DNA of 64,000 nt. Origin: Anaerozeibacter sp031551775. Its GTDB lineage: Bacteria; Bacillota; Clostridia; Christensenellales; Aristaeellaceae. The stretch is from NCBI GenBank assembly GCA_031551775.1, contig JAVBND010000030.1, positions 1 through 64,000 of the forward strand, given 5' to 3'. The notes beneath the pieces are model-generated. The model saw only the letters and a list, made by a program, of their open reading frames with translations, did not search any database and was not told the origin of the DNA. Positions 34,124 to 42,579 of the stretch are shown in pieces (positions within the stretch are counted from its first letter, which is position 1; each line of letters begins with the position of its first letter). Position numbers and translations under genes: made by a program.

Positions 34124-35223
34124 TTCATATCCCCCTTTTGCTGCTCTAAGTATGCCAAGAACTCCGCGCCGGCACCTTTGACATTGCCCATCAACAGCAC
34201 TGTACCCGGGTGCCTGAGAAGATCGTGCGGCGCGGCGACAGTCGCTTTCAATCCGGTTTTCCGTGCAAAGAAGCGGGCGGCTTTATCAGCATGGTCGCCA
34301 ATCACGACAATCTCCCGGATGCGCTGCTTTTGCGTGAGCACCAGGGGAAGCAACGCGTGAAGGCGGTACTCGCGGTCAGCGCGGTTGTTGAACACCACGC
34401 GCAATGGAGCCCTGGTCATCCCCAGCGCTTGTTCGCTCTGGCTGAGCAGCGCCGCGCTCGATTCAAGGTCGTTTGCGGCAAAGGCGTTGACCACAACGCA
34501 ATCGCCGATGATGAACGGCCCCGCCATGCCCAGGTCGCACCTGGCTTTGAGCATGCCGCGAAGTGCAATGTCCCGCCCGATGCCCAGTTGGCTTGCGGCG
34601 GCAAGCACAAGGCGAATGTTGTCGTCAAAAACCGGATAGGGGAACAGCGCTTTGTATGCTTCGCCTATGGGCCCTTCGTCCGGCGCAATCACATTTTCGA
34701 CATAGGCGGATAGCCCGGGTTCGGCGCAGACCACTGTGCAATTTCTGGGGATGGACAATTTGAGCACGCTGAGCGTTTCCTTCTCGGTCCGGCCAATCTC
34801 ATCCATATGATCCACCCGCGCGTTTGTCAAAACCACCTGTGTGGGGGAAGCCAGCTGCGCCATGATCCGCTGCGACTCGGGCCTGACCGCCATGCATTCC
34901 ACCACGACGGCATCCGCGTCGCCGCGGACCGCGCGCCTTATGAAGGGAAGTTGCTCGGTAAGGCGAACGCCGCGCCGCCTCGCGAGCGTTTCTTCCTCAC
35001 CTGTTGGCAGGATGACCGCCGCAAGGCTGCCGGTGCATTTGGCGTATGTTGTGAGGCCCGCTTCCCTGAGCACCGCGGCCATCAGGCGCGTGACGCTGGT
35101 CTTTCCGCGCGTGCCGTTTACCAGCACGCGGATTTTGATGCGCTTAAGGTTTCGTGCGTGAAGTGCGCGCTCCACAGCACCTGCTGTCAGTATCAAGGCA
35201 AAAAGAGCGATCACAAGTTTCAT
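34099..35223 (-). CDS. pgsB: PgsB/CapB poly-gamma-glutamate synthase (Mur-ligase fold)
   Basis: A 374-residue amide ligase. An N-terminal span (1-20) is followed by VLVNGTRGKTSVTRLMAAVLREAG, where GTRGKTS (37-43) is the ATP-binding loop typical of CapB; VVECMAVRPESQ and VLTNARVDHMDEIG are further family motifs. It activates the gamma-carboxylate of the growing chain with ATP and adds glutamate. Full length. Located between pgsC and the secreted dipeptidase gene in one minus-strand run. Confidence 0.93.
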   Translation of the reverse strand: MKLVIALFALILTAGAVERALHARNLKRIKIRVLVNGTRGKTSVTRLMAAVLREAGLTTYAKCTGSLAAVILPTGEEETLARRRGVRLTEQLPFIRRAVRGDADAVVVECMAVRPESQRIMAQLASPTQVVLTNARVDHMDEIGRTEKETLSVLKLSIPRNCTVVCAEPGLSAYVENVIAPDEGPIGEAYKALFPYPVFDDNIRLVLAAASQLGIGRDIALRGMLKARCDLGMAGPFIIGDCVVVNAFAANDLESSAALLSQSEQALGMTRAPLRVVFNNRADREYRLHALLPLVLTQKQRIREIVVIGDHADKAARFFARKTGLKATVAAPHDLLRHPGTVLLMGNVKGAGAEFLAYLEQQKGDMKCSKQQSV

Positions 35224-35243
35224 CGCTGCCCCCTACAAACGGA

Positions 35244-35276
35244 GGATTTCCAGGCGCCAACGGCGCCTGGAAATCC
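35244..35276 (-). terminator. Intercistronic 15-bp hairpin between C69 dipeptidase and pgsB
   Basis: Perfect arms 35244-35258 and 35262-35276 around a three-base loop. No U-run on the minus strand, so partial termination or processing is more likely than a full stop. Confidence 0.6.
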
Positions 35277-35299
35277 TTGAGTACTTGGCTTTGAGTCAA

Positions 35300-36934
35300 T
35301 CAGGTCACAGGCGCGGCGCCCGCCGGGCCGGGATTGCGCGGCGCGCTCTTCATCAGGTCTTTCCAGTAGTCCGGCCAAGTGGCGCCTTTGCCGCCCATGT
35401 CTTTGCGGGTCCACATGTAGGTGCCCATCAGGTCGTCACCGAGCTCGAGCCAGTCCTCGTGCCACTCTACCGCGTTGCTGAAGGCATAGGCGGTGATGAG
35501 TTCCTTGGCTTCATCGACTTTGCCTTCGGCGATCAGTTTCGCACCGGCTTCCTGGAGCTTGGGGACGATTTCGTACTGCAGATCCATCTTGTCTTTGCGC
35601 GCGGCATGGATTTCCTGAATGGCGCTCATGTAGTTCATGGTCGCGATCTGCTGCACGTAGCTGTTGGTCCACCATCCGCTGTCGCGGTTGAACTCTTCAT
35701 AGCGGTTGCCTATGGTGTAGAGTTCGGGGATGCGGGTCATGGAGGGCCAGAGGGGCGTGAGGTAGGTGCTGTCGGGCGCGCCGTAGCCGTACCACACAAG
35801 GCACTTCATCTCGTCGGGAAGGTCCGCTTTGACGTTGGCGATCATCACGTAGCAGGTGCGGAACAGGTTGATCGTGCGCTCGATGTGGTTGAATTCGAGG
35901 ACGTTGCCAAACGGGCCGGCTTCGGGCGCGAGCGACACGTCGTAATCGGTGCCCTGGTAGTAGTCACCCTTGATTTCAAACACGTCCTGTACGGAGAGCT
36001 TCTTCTCGGGGATAACCCACAGCGGGAAGCGCTTGGCTTCGGGGTCAAGTCCCAGACTCGGGGCAACCAGGTCAAGCGCGCGCCATTCGCGGCGGGTGGA
36101 GTAGGCGGCGTCGTTGGGCGCGTAGATTTCGGCGGGGGAGAACTTTTCCGAGCCCTCTTCCCACAGACCGTTCTCAATCGCGAAGGACTTGAAGTTGGCG
36201 GAGCAGATGTAGTTTTCTGGATCGTCAAACTTGAAATCGTCGATGCGGGCACGGTTGGCGGCGACGAAGAAGGCGTCGCTCGGAATCCTGACCGCGCACC
36301 AGAGTTTGCGGCCGTAGAACTCGGCGATCCACGCCTCGTTGCCGTCGACGACGTTCATGGTTTCGCCGGGATCACGCCAGTCGTATTCTTCGGTCAGGGC
36401 GCCCATGATCTCAACGGCTTCGCGGGCTGTCGAGGCGCGCTCAAGCGCGATATCCTGCGCGTTCCAGCAGTCGATCAGGCCGTCGTTGCTTCCATAAATG
36501 AGGTCGTACACCTTCTTGCCATATTCGGTATTGGTGTCGATGTTGAAGGTGGATTCGCCCATCGCGACGCCTTTATCGTTGATGAAGGAGTAGCGCGAAT
36601 GGAAGTAGGCGTTGGTGTCTTCCGGCTGGTCCATGGTGGCGGCCAGCATACCGTTGCCGTAATCCTTGACTTCCGGGTACTTGCCGTAATCGCCGTAGTT
36701 GTGCGAATCAATGACGATGTCGCGGGTCTTGCCCTCTCCGCCTTCCATGCTGGGGATAACCCACAGGCGGAAGTCGGCGCTAGAGGAGTCGTCGTTGTGG
36801 GTGGTGATGGTGGAACCGTCCGTGGTTGCGTCCTTGCCGACCATGACGATCGTGCACGCAAAGGCGCTAGCGCAGCTCGCGAGCAACATGATCACGGTCA
36901 GGACGATGGCGATGACCTTGGATTTCCTGTTCAT
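35300..36934 (-). CDS. Secreted peptidase C69 family dipeptidase
   Basis: A 544-residue Ntn-hydrolase of the C69 (PepD-like) family. The signal peptide MNRKSKVIAIVLTVIMLLAS runs into CASAFA and then Cys27, the family nucleophile (CTIVMVGKDATTDGSTITTHNDD). Cleavage after AFA would directly expose Cys27 as the N-terminal catalytic residue. Further family motifs: YSFINDKGVAMGESTFN, ALTEEYDWRDPGETMNVVDGNEAWIAEFYG. It would release amino acids from peptides outside the membrane, perhaps from gamma-glutamyl products, although C69 enzymes generally cut alpha-peptides. It is cotranscribed with pgsBCW. Confidence 0.9.
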   Translation of the reverse strand: MNRKSKVIAIVLTVIMLLASCASAFACTIVMVGKDATTDGSTITTHNDDSSSADFRLWVIPSMEGGEGKTRDIVIDSHNYGDYGKYPEVKDYGNGMLAATMDQPEDTNAYFHSRYSFINDKGVAMGESTFNIDTNTEYGKKVYDLIYGSNDGLIDCWNAQDIALERASTAREAVEIMGALTEEYDWRDPGETMNVVDGNEAWIAEFYGRKLWCAVRIPSDAFFVAANRARIDDFKFDDPENYICSANFKSFAIENGLWEEGSEKFSPAEIYAPNDAAYSTRREWRALDLVAPSLGLDPEAKRFPLWVIPEKKLSVQDVFEIKGDYYQGTDYDVSLAPEAGPFGNVLEFNHIERTINLFRTCYVMIANVKADLPDEMKCLVWYGYGAPDSTYLTPLWPSMTRIPELYTIGNRYEEFNRDSGWWTNSYVQQIATMNYMSAIQEIHAARKDKMDLQYEIVPKLQEAGAKLIAEGKVDEAKELITAYAFSNAVEWHEDWLELGDDLMGTYMWTRKDMGGKGATWPDYWKDLMKSAPRNPGPAGAAPVT

Positions 36935-36956
36935 CTCGTAACCCTCCTATATCTTT

Positions 36957-36975
36957 TATGGACGCCGTCCATAAT
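36957..36975 (-). terminator. Small hairpin between M14 deacylase and C69 genes
   Basis: TTATGGAC and GTCCATAA pair perfectly around GCC in the 52-base gap. The short AT-rich stem suggests mRNA processing or weak attenuation. Confidence 0.4.
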
Positions 36976-36986
36976 GGGAACTTGGA

Positions 36987-38174
36987 TTAGATGTGCTGAA
37001 CCAGCTCGGGATCGGCGGTCGCCGGGTCGTGCAGGAAGTAGCCGCAATCGTATTCTTTAAGCTCTTCATAGGTTGGCCAGGAACAGATGACTTCCTTCTC
37101 CGGGTAGAACGCGGCGGTCTGCTTGACCACTTCGAGCGCGCCCGAGAGGTGACGGCCGACGCGGTACCACATGGGATAGCCTTCCCCGGAATCATAGGGC
37201 ACGAACGTCAACTTGTGGTCGGCGGCGGTCTGCAGGAATTCGTCCTTGCCCTCGGTCATCAGCTCGACCGTCATGGGCCCAACCACACGGTCGATGAAGG
37301 GCTCGGGCGTCTCCATGAGGATGGCCAGGGTGTCTGAGTAGTCGCCCCACTCGCGGTGGCTCAAGCCCTTGAGGCTCTTGGGTGAGGCTTCGCACTTCAT
37401 ATCAAAGCTGGTCGCGGTCAGCATCATCGATGCCATCATGGCGATGTCAAGCGAATCGTCGTGGGCGACATAGGTTCCAACGACCGGATACATGATGGAA
37501 GCTTCGTGCACGTCGATCGACAGGTCGATGTTTTCCTGGCGGATCAACTCCATCAGCGCGTAGGAACCGCGCTCTGTGAGCGTGCCGTCCGCGCGGCCGG
37601 GGAAGGTGCGGTTGAAGTTGCGAATGTCCTGATAGGCCAAGTTCTGACCGGAGGGGTAGTTCACATAGGTGAAAGGGTCCGGCCACTGGTCGAGGGGATT
37701 GGTGTTGCGGTCACCGATCTTAAACCGGGGGGATCCCCATTCGGTTTCGACGTTGAAGAACATAGGGTAAGCGTTGCCCAGCGCGCCGGTCGTAGAGGCA
37801 GAGCGGTTGCACTGGGGAACGACGAACACCTTGCCTTTTTCCACCTTGATGTTTTCCATCAAGATGTAGGCCGACATGATCGAAGCTGGCTCATACGGAT
37901 GGGGGTTGGCCGCGTACAGCACGCTCCCGCCCGGAACGCCCGAGTCAAAGATGTACACCGGCGTATCCATGTAGGTACCCTTGAGGCTGGGCAGGTAGTC
38001 GCTTAACTGCTTGACTTCCGTCAAGGCTTCGCTCGCGACAAAGGTCTCCTGATAATGTCTGAGTTCATAAAACTGCATACCGGCGAGCGCCGCGAGTACC
38101 AGCATGAGCGCCAATACGATCAGCTTTGCCGCCACTGGGTTCTTGGTATAAAAATTCTGCTTCGTTTCAGTCAT
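36987..38174 (-). CDS. Membrane-anchored succinylglutamate desuccinylase/aspartoacylase-like (M14) protein
   Basis: A 395-residue protein with an N-terminal membrane span (about 17-36) and an outward-facing M14-type zinc domain. PHPYEPAS gives the HxxE zinc pair (H92, E95) and IDVHEAS supplies the second His near residue 222. Family members remove acyl groups from N-acyl amino acids or cut gamma-linked residues. Beside pgsBCW it could trim poly-gamma-glutamate or process an N-acyl-glutamate. AAGGAGG precedes ATG 38174. The exact substrate is unknown. Confidence 0.82.
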   Translation of the reverse strand: MTETKQNFYTKNPVAAKLIVLALMLVLAALAGMQFYELRHYQETFVASEALTEVKQLSDYLPSLKGTYMDTPVYIFDSGVPGGSVLYAANPHPYEPASIMSAYILMENIKVEKGKVFVVPQCNRSASTTGALGNAYPMFFNVETEWGSPRFKIGDRNTNPLDQWPDPFTYVNYPSGQNLAYQDIRNFNRTFPGRADGTLTERGSYALMELIRQENIDLSIDVHEASIMYPVVGTYVAHDDSLDIAMMASMMLTATSFDMKCEASPKSLKGLSHREWGDYSDTLAILMETPEPFIDRVVGPMTVELMTEGKDEFLQTAADHKLTFVPYDSGEGYPMWYRVGRHLSGALEVVKQTAAFYPEKEVICSWPTYEELKEYDCGYFLHDPATADPELVQHI

Positions 38175-38192
38175 CTCTTCATTCCTCCTTCA

Positions 38193-38366
38193 TCATTTGA
38201 TCCATAAAATCCTAAGAAGGAAGGGAATGATGCAATAAGCATACACGATGTCGTACACCAGGTTCTTGCGTTTCTCGCGCTTGAACAGGTGCACCACAAG
38301 GAACAATCCGACGATGGCCGCCAGGCCGAAGTAGATGTAATGGATAATTTGCTCCATCATAACCAT
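38193..38366 (-). CDS. 57-residue membrane protein in the pgs operon
   Basis: A short gene that is easily missed: ATG 38366 with AAGGAGGGG 5 bp upstream, ending TGA at 38193, 18 bp before the next gene. The product starts MVMMEQIIHYIYFGLAAIVG and has one strong span (about 10-27), a basic stretch KRKEKRK-like (KREKRK, 29-34) and a second hydrophobic segment (about 42-55). It is the only gene filling the gap between the transporter and the M14 gene. Small membrane proteins (CapE/PgsE, about 47-55 residues) accompany Bacillus poly-gamma-glutamate synthases; equivalence here is inference by size and context, not by sequence. Confidence 0.75.
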   Translation of the reverse strand: MVMMEQIIHYIYFGLAAIVGLFLVVHLFKREKRKNLVYDIVYAYCIIPFLLRILWIK

Positions 38367-38378
38367 GTGCACCCCTCC

Positions 38379-39683
38379 TTAAATCAAGAACGCGAACTTG
38401 CCCGGGAAGATCAACATCACCAGCGCCAACGCGCCCAGCAGCAGGCAAGGCACCAAGACCTGCTTGAGGAACGATACGTAGCTGCCCTCGTAGCCGACGG
38501 TTTCGCAGGTGATGCGGCCGACGATGCGGCTGGGGGGCAGGCAGTCGCCGATGGGGAACATGAGGCTCAGTGCCGCCGCGACGACCGTGGTGTTGAAACC
38601 GTGCGTGTTAAACATGAAGATGAGCGGCGTCGCGATGACGATGGCGCTGCCGTAGCTCATGCACGCCTGGCTGAACGGGGCGACGAGCAAGATGGCGCCG
38701 TAGATCCAGACCATGGGCAAGGTGACGAACGTGATGCCGATCAGGCCCTTGACGCCGACGGCGGCCATGACGTTTTGCATGACGCCCACCGAAATGACGG
38801 TGGCCAGCAACGGAAACACCTGCTCCATCGTGCCCGAAGCTACCTTGACGTATTCTTTAAAGGAGGTCTTCTTGGGGTTACAGAGGATGGCAACGACAGT
38901 TGAGAGCACGAAGATCAGCGGCATGCCGAGCACCGGGATCGAAAACGGGATGAGCAGCGACGCCATGAGCAGAGCGATCATGGTCAGAACAGGCAGCAGG
39001 ATGCGCGCGATGTTCATGTTGGCGGGCGCTTCAGGCAGTTCCGCCAGAATCTTTTCCTTGGACTCGCGCTTGCTGCCAAAGCCAAGGAAGAAGATGGTGA
39101 ACGCGCCTACGATCAGGATGGGGATGAGCAGCAGCCAATTGAAGCCGACGTAGGGCATGTTGGCCTGCGCGGTCATCAGCATCGTCCACAAGTTGATGGG
39201 TGGCGCGGCGGCCGACAGGATGGCGAAGACGAACACGAAGGCCGCGGTCTTCTTGGGGGATAAACCCATGTAGCCGACGACGGTGGCGACGAGTGACCCC
39301 ATGACGAACACCGAGACGCTACCTGCGCCGGTAATGGCGCCGGGGATCAGCATGAAGATGGCCATAAAGGTCATCAGGATCCACTTGCTGTTGAATTGTC
39401 CGACCAGCTTTCGCGTAACTGCGGTGAGCGAACCGCTGTTGGAATACACATTGACAAACAGCGATGCGGTAACAAACAGGAGCGCCAAGTCGAGATTCGT
39501 GAACAGGCCTTCCACCAGAATGCGCACGCCGTCCATGGGGCCCTGCCATCCGTGAACAACGCCGAACACCATGCCGACCACGGCGGTGACAACCATGGAA
39601 ATCTCAGTGGATTTGAGAAAAATACTGCTGAGCACAAAGGCCGCAGCCATGGCGATCAGGATAATCGTGGTATCTAGATACAT
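38379..39683 (-). CDS. Ion-transporter superfamily permease (DctM/ArsB/CitM-like carboxylate transporter)
   Basis: A 434-residue membrane protein with 11-12 spans and an internal two-fold layout. Hairpin-loop signatures IPGAITGAGSVSVFVMG in the first half and APFSQACMSYGSAIVIATPLIF in the second are typical of the ion transporter superfamily. ATG 39683 has GGAGGA 7 bp upstream. No TRAP small permease or DctP gene accompanies it, so it probably works alone as a secondary transporter, perhaps for glutamate or another carboxylate. The specificity is unknown. Confidence 0.82.
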   Translation of the reverse strand: MYLDTTIILIAMAAAFVLSSIFLKSTEISMVVTAVVGMVFGVVHGWQGPMDGVRILVEGLFTNLDLALLFVTASLFVNVYSNSGSLTAVTRKLVGQFNSKWILMTFMAIFMLIPGAITGAGSVSVFVMGSLVATVVGYMGLSPKKTAAFVFVFAILSAAAPPINLWTMLMTAQANMPYVGFNWLLLIPILIVGAFTIFFLGFGSKRESKEKILAELPEAPANMNIARILLPVLTMIALLMASLLIPFSIPVLGMPLIFVLSTVVAILCNPKKTSFKEYVKVASGTMEQVFPLLATVISVGVMQNVMAAVGVKGLIGITFVTLPMVWIYGAILLVAPFSQACMSYGSAIVIATPLIFMFNTHGFNTTVVAAALSLMFPIGDCLPPSRIVGRITCETVGYEGSYVSFLKQVLVPCLLLGALALVMLIFPGKFAFLI

Positions 39684-39714
39684 CGGGTGTTCCTCCAACT
39701 ACATATCTTGGGTA

Positions 39715-40314
39715 CTACTTGACGAACGCCTGCTTGGCAAGCTCGGTAAAGTCAATCGAGTTATCGATGATGGTCAGCGGAATGCCCAGTTCTTCCTTCA
39801 GCTTGTCAAAGCGGCCGTCGGAATTGCCGTCCTTGACCACGATCATCCACTCGGCCGCGGGGCAGATTACATCGATGCAGCGCTCGTTGGCGTTGGTCTT
39901 GATGTCTGAGCGCTTGTCCTTCTCAAGAAGGACCGCGATGATCGGCAGCTCGATTTCCTTGGCGGTGGCGACCATCTTCTCGAGGCGGGCGATTTCGTCC
40001 TCAATGGTGATGCCGCTCGCGCCCAGGCCCTTGTCGGTCGATCCGATGACGCAAATCAGCGCCGTGTATTCCTTGGCCTTGAGGTCTTCCTCGACGGGCT
40101 CGGAGAGATAGAAAAAGTCGGTGTCCAATTCAACCGTCTTGGTCTGGCCGGTCAAAAGGCGCGCCATTTTGCCGCCGGGGCCCTGGCCGGCGTTGGTGAT
40201 GAGAAACGGAGTGCCGTACGTCTTGAGGGGATCACCGGATATGGCCGCAAAGGCGGCGGTCGGAATGCTCAGGACGAGCGCGGCGAGCAACAGAATGGAA
40301 AGCAGTTTTCTCAT
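39715..40314 (-). CDS. Exported protein of unknown function (possibly DUF6305 type)
   Basis: A 199-residue secreted protein: signal peptide MRKLLSILLLAALVLSIPTA, then AFA. The mature part begins with a GTPFLITNAGQGPGGKMA stretch and contains GLGASGITIEDEIARLEKMVATAKE and IDVICPAAEWMIVVKDGNSDG. It recalls a family I know only as DUF6305, found next to similar transporters, but I cannot confirm it. It may be a substrate receptor for the downstream transporter. ATG 40314 has AAGGGGGAA upstream. First gene of the pgs-linked operon. Confidence 0.75.
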   Translation of the reverse strand: MRKLLSILLLAALVLSIPTAAFAAISGDPLKTYGTPFLITNAGQGPGGKMARLLTGQTKTVELDTDFFYLSEPVEEDLKAKEYTALICVIGSTDKGLGASGITIEDEIARLEKMVATAKEIELPIIAVLLEKDKRSDIKTNANERCIDVICPAAEWMIVVKDGNSDGRFDKLKEELGIPLTIIDNSIDFTELAKQAFVK

Positions 40315-40404
40315 GGATGGATTCCCCCTTTTTTGAATTTGCGCGATGGTGGCGTATACTATCGTCAGAATAAACTGACCGAAAGCCATGGCGAAGGTGA
40401 TGAT

Positions 40405-40866
40405 TTATTTGTGCGCAGGCGGCGGCGCCAGGCGCGGGCCGCGCACGGGCACGGGCGTTGAAAACACGATCTGCGTGTAGGTTTTGCCAAAGCGTTGAAG
40501 TTCGCCGATGAAGGTATCAAGTTCCATTGTACTGTGAAAGCATACCTTGATGAGCATGGAGTAATCGCCGGTTACGCAGTTGCATTCCAGCACGTTTGGA
40601 ACCGACTCTATATATGGATAGAATTGGGGTTTGTCGGATGGCGGGACTTGCAGACTGATGAAGGCGAGAATGGGGTAGTCAAACTGGCTCAAGTTGAGCA
40701 CCGGCTGGTAGCCCGTGATGACGCCGTACTTTTCAAGGCGCGCCAAACGCGCCGCCACCGCGGGCGGTGACATAAACACTTTCTCAGCCATTTGCTTGAT
40801 GGAGCAGCGTCCATTTTCCTGCAAGAGGGCGATCAGTTGATAGTCGGTCGCGTCCAGGTTGTGCAC
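40405..40866 (-). CDS. Lrp/AsnC-family transcriptional regulator
   Basis: A 153-residue regulator. Residues 1-60 form the AsnC helix-turn-helix (LDATDYQLIALLQENGRCSIKQMAEKVFMSPPAVAARLARL) and 70-150 the RAM ligand-binding domain. It likely binds an amino acid. GTG 40866, preceded by GAGGGAGGG, matches the normal Lrp N-terminus; a longer open frame upstream crosses the likely operators. It is divergent to aspartase and lies upstream of the pgs-linked operon on the same strand, so it may control either or both. Confidence 0.92.
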   Translation of the reverse strand: MHNLDATDYQLIALLQENGRCSIKQMAEKVFMSPPAVAARLARLEKYGVITGYQPVLNLSQFDYPILAFISLQVPPSDKPQFYPYIESVPNVLECNCVTGDYSMLIKVCFHSTMELDTFIGELQRFGKTYTQIVFSTPVPVRGPRLAPPPAHK

Positions 40867-40929
40867 GAGCGTTCCCTCCCTCAAGCCATCCCTGTCAATA
40901 TGGATTATTTTACCAAATTTACAGAAAAA

Positions 40930-40944
40930 TGGAAACAATTTCCA
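40930..40944. promoter_or_regulatory. 15-bp dyad in the Lrp-aspartase divergent region
   Basis: TGGAAACAATTTCCA has perfect 6-bp arms around CAA. Lrp-type regulators often bind such AT-rich dyads near their own gene. Assignment is inference. Confidence 0.5.
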
Positions 40945-40980
40945 GCTACCTGAAACGAATTTTACGAAAGCAATGTTTTT

Positions 40981-41019
40981 GTGCATGAAATCATTTAATT
41001 GTAACGCAATGTGCATGAA
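40981..41019. promoter_or_regulatory. Direct repeats GTGCATGAA, 30 bp apart
   Basis: GTGCATGAA occurs at 40981 and 41011, three helical turns apart, upstream of the aspartase promoter. A phased repeat suits an oligomeric Lrp-type activator or repressor. Confidence 0.5.
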
Positions 41020-41051
41020 TTCCTTCAAAAAAACGAAATTGCCGCATCATA

Positions 41052-41080
41052 TTGACGCGTTGAAAACGACAAGCTATGAT
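41052..41080 (+). promoter_or_regulatory. Promoter of the aspartase gene
   Basis: TTGACG (41052-41057), 17 bp, TATGAT (41075-41080). The predicted start leaves only a very short leader before the ATGATGATG start cluster. Confidence 0.65.
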
Positions 41081-41096
41081 GACTGTGAGGTGTAGT

Positions 41097-42521
41097 ATGA
41101 TGATGCGTATTGAGAAGGATTCCGTAGGAAGCATGCAAGTACCTTGCGAAGCATATTACGGCGTGCAATCGCTCCGGGCGAAGGAGAATTTTCCGATCAC
41201 GGGCAGGGCGATGCACAAGGTGTTGATCGAAAACATCGTGCGCATCAAGAAGGCCGCCGCGCTTGCCAACCTGGAAGCGGGTGAACTGACGAAGGAAGTC
41301 GCAAGCGCCATTGCTGACGCCTGTGACGATATCCTCTCGGGCAAACTTCAGGATGAATTTATTGTCGATTGCATTCAGGGCGGCGCGGGAACCTCGGCCA
41401 ACATGAACGCCAATGAAGTGATCGCCAACCGGGCGCTTGAACGGATGGGATTTGAGAAGGGCGATTACCGGCATTGTCACCCGAACGACCACGTCAACCT
41501 TGGCCAGTCCACCAACGATGTATACCCCACGGCCGGGCGCATGAGCGCCTATCAACTGACCGGTGAACTGCTTTTGTCGCTTAAGAAGCTCAGAGAAACG
41601 CTCAAGGCCAAGTCGCAAGAGTTTGACGATGTCGTCAAGATGGGCCGCACGCAGCTTGAAGACGCCGTGCCGGTCAGGCTTGGACAGAGCTTTCAAGCGT
41701 TTGAATCGGTTCTCGCGCGCGATCAGCACCGCATCGAATCCGCGCGTGAATCCATGTGCGTGATCAACCTCGGCGGCACGGCCATAGGCACGGCGCTCAA
41801 CGCAGATCCCGTATACCTCAGGCGCGTCATTCCCATTCTCACGGAGATTTCCGGCATCCCCCTTGAAAGGGCACGGGACATGATCGACTTAACCCAGAAC
41901 ACAGACGGTTTTACCGCCGTATCCGGCGTGCTCAAGACGTGCGCGATCAACCTGTCCAAGATCGCGAGCGACCTCAGGCTGCTGTCGTCCGGCCCTCGCA
42001 CCGGCATTGGAGAAATCGCCCTGCCCGCGCGCCAAAACGGCTCGTCCATCATGCCGGGCAAGATCAACCCGGTCATCCCCGAAGTGGTAAACCAGACCGC
42101 GTTCAAAGTCATTGGCAACGACGTGACCATCACCATGGCCTCTGAGGGCGGGCAGCTTGAACTCAACGCTTTTGAGCCCGTGATGCTTCATTGCCTGTTT
42201 GAGTCCATTGAGATCATGAGCCACGCGATTGATACTTTTGAGGCCAATTGCGTATCGGGCATAACGGTTGACCGCGCGCGTTGCCTGGACCTTGTTCAGC
42301 ATTCGGCGGGCATCATCACGGCGCTGTGCCCGGTGCTCGGCTATGCGCAGGCGGCGGCCATCGCCAAGGAATCACTGTCCACGGGCGTATCGGTGTATAC
42401 GCTTGTGAAACAAAAAGCCAATATTGCGCCGGAGGAGATCGCGGCGATGCTGGACCTTCGCACCATGACCGAGAATCCGCTTCTTCACGAGCGCCATACC
42501 CATGCGGCGCTCGAAGGATAG
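41097..42521 (+). CDS. aspA: Aspartate ammonia-lyase
   Basis: A 474-residue class II fumarase/aspartase enzyme that reversibly removes ammonia from L-aspartate to give fumarate. The superfamily signature GSSIMPGKINPV, followed by IPEVVNQTAFKVIGNDVTITMASEGGQLELNAFEPVM, fits aspartase better than fumarase; VNLGQSTNDVYPTAGRM is the other conserved region. Three ATG codons in a row (41097, 41100, 41103) follow GAGGTG; the first is listed. It is divergent from the Lrp gene and monocistronic. Confidence 0.92.
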   Translation: MMMRIEKDSVGSMQVPCEAYYGVQSLRAKENFPITGRAMHKVLIENIVRIKKAAALANLEAGELTKEVASAIADACDDILSGKLQDEFIVDCIQGGAGTSANMNANEVIANRALERMGFEKGDYRHCHPNDHVNLGQSTNDVYPTAGRMSAYQLTGELLLSLKKLRETLKAKSQEFDDVVKMGRTQLEDAVPVRLGQSFQAFESVLARDQHRIESARESMCVINLGGTAIGTALNADPVYLRRVIPILTEISGIPLERARDMIDLTQNTDGFTAVSGVLKTCAINLSKIASDLRLLSSGPRTGIGEIALPARQNGSSIMPGKINPVIPEVVNQTAFKVIGNDVTITMASEGGQLELNAFEPVMLHCLFESIEIMSHAIDTFEANCVSGITVDRARCLDLVQHSAGIITALCPVLGYAQAAAIAKESLSTGVSVYTLVKQKANIAPEEIAAMLDLRTMTENPLLHERHTHAALEG

Positions 42522-42579
42522 ATGCGATCTTGATCTTGTGTCCGATCCTGTGTCCGGGGCAATTATTAACACATGCCGA

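Noticed and set aside
35285..37060. Long open frame (about 590 codons) on the plus strand opposite the C69 dipeptidase
   Set aside because: It is antisense to a clear, motif-rich enzyme; GC-rich third positions create such shadows. Its product shows no family motif.
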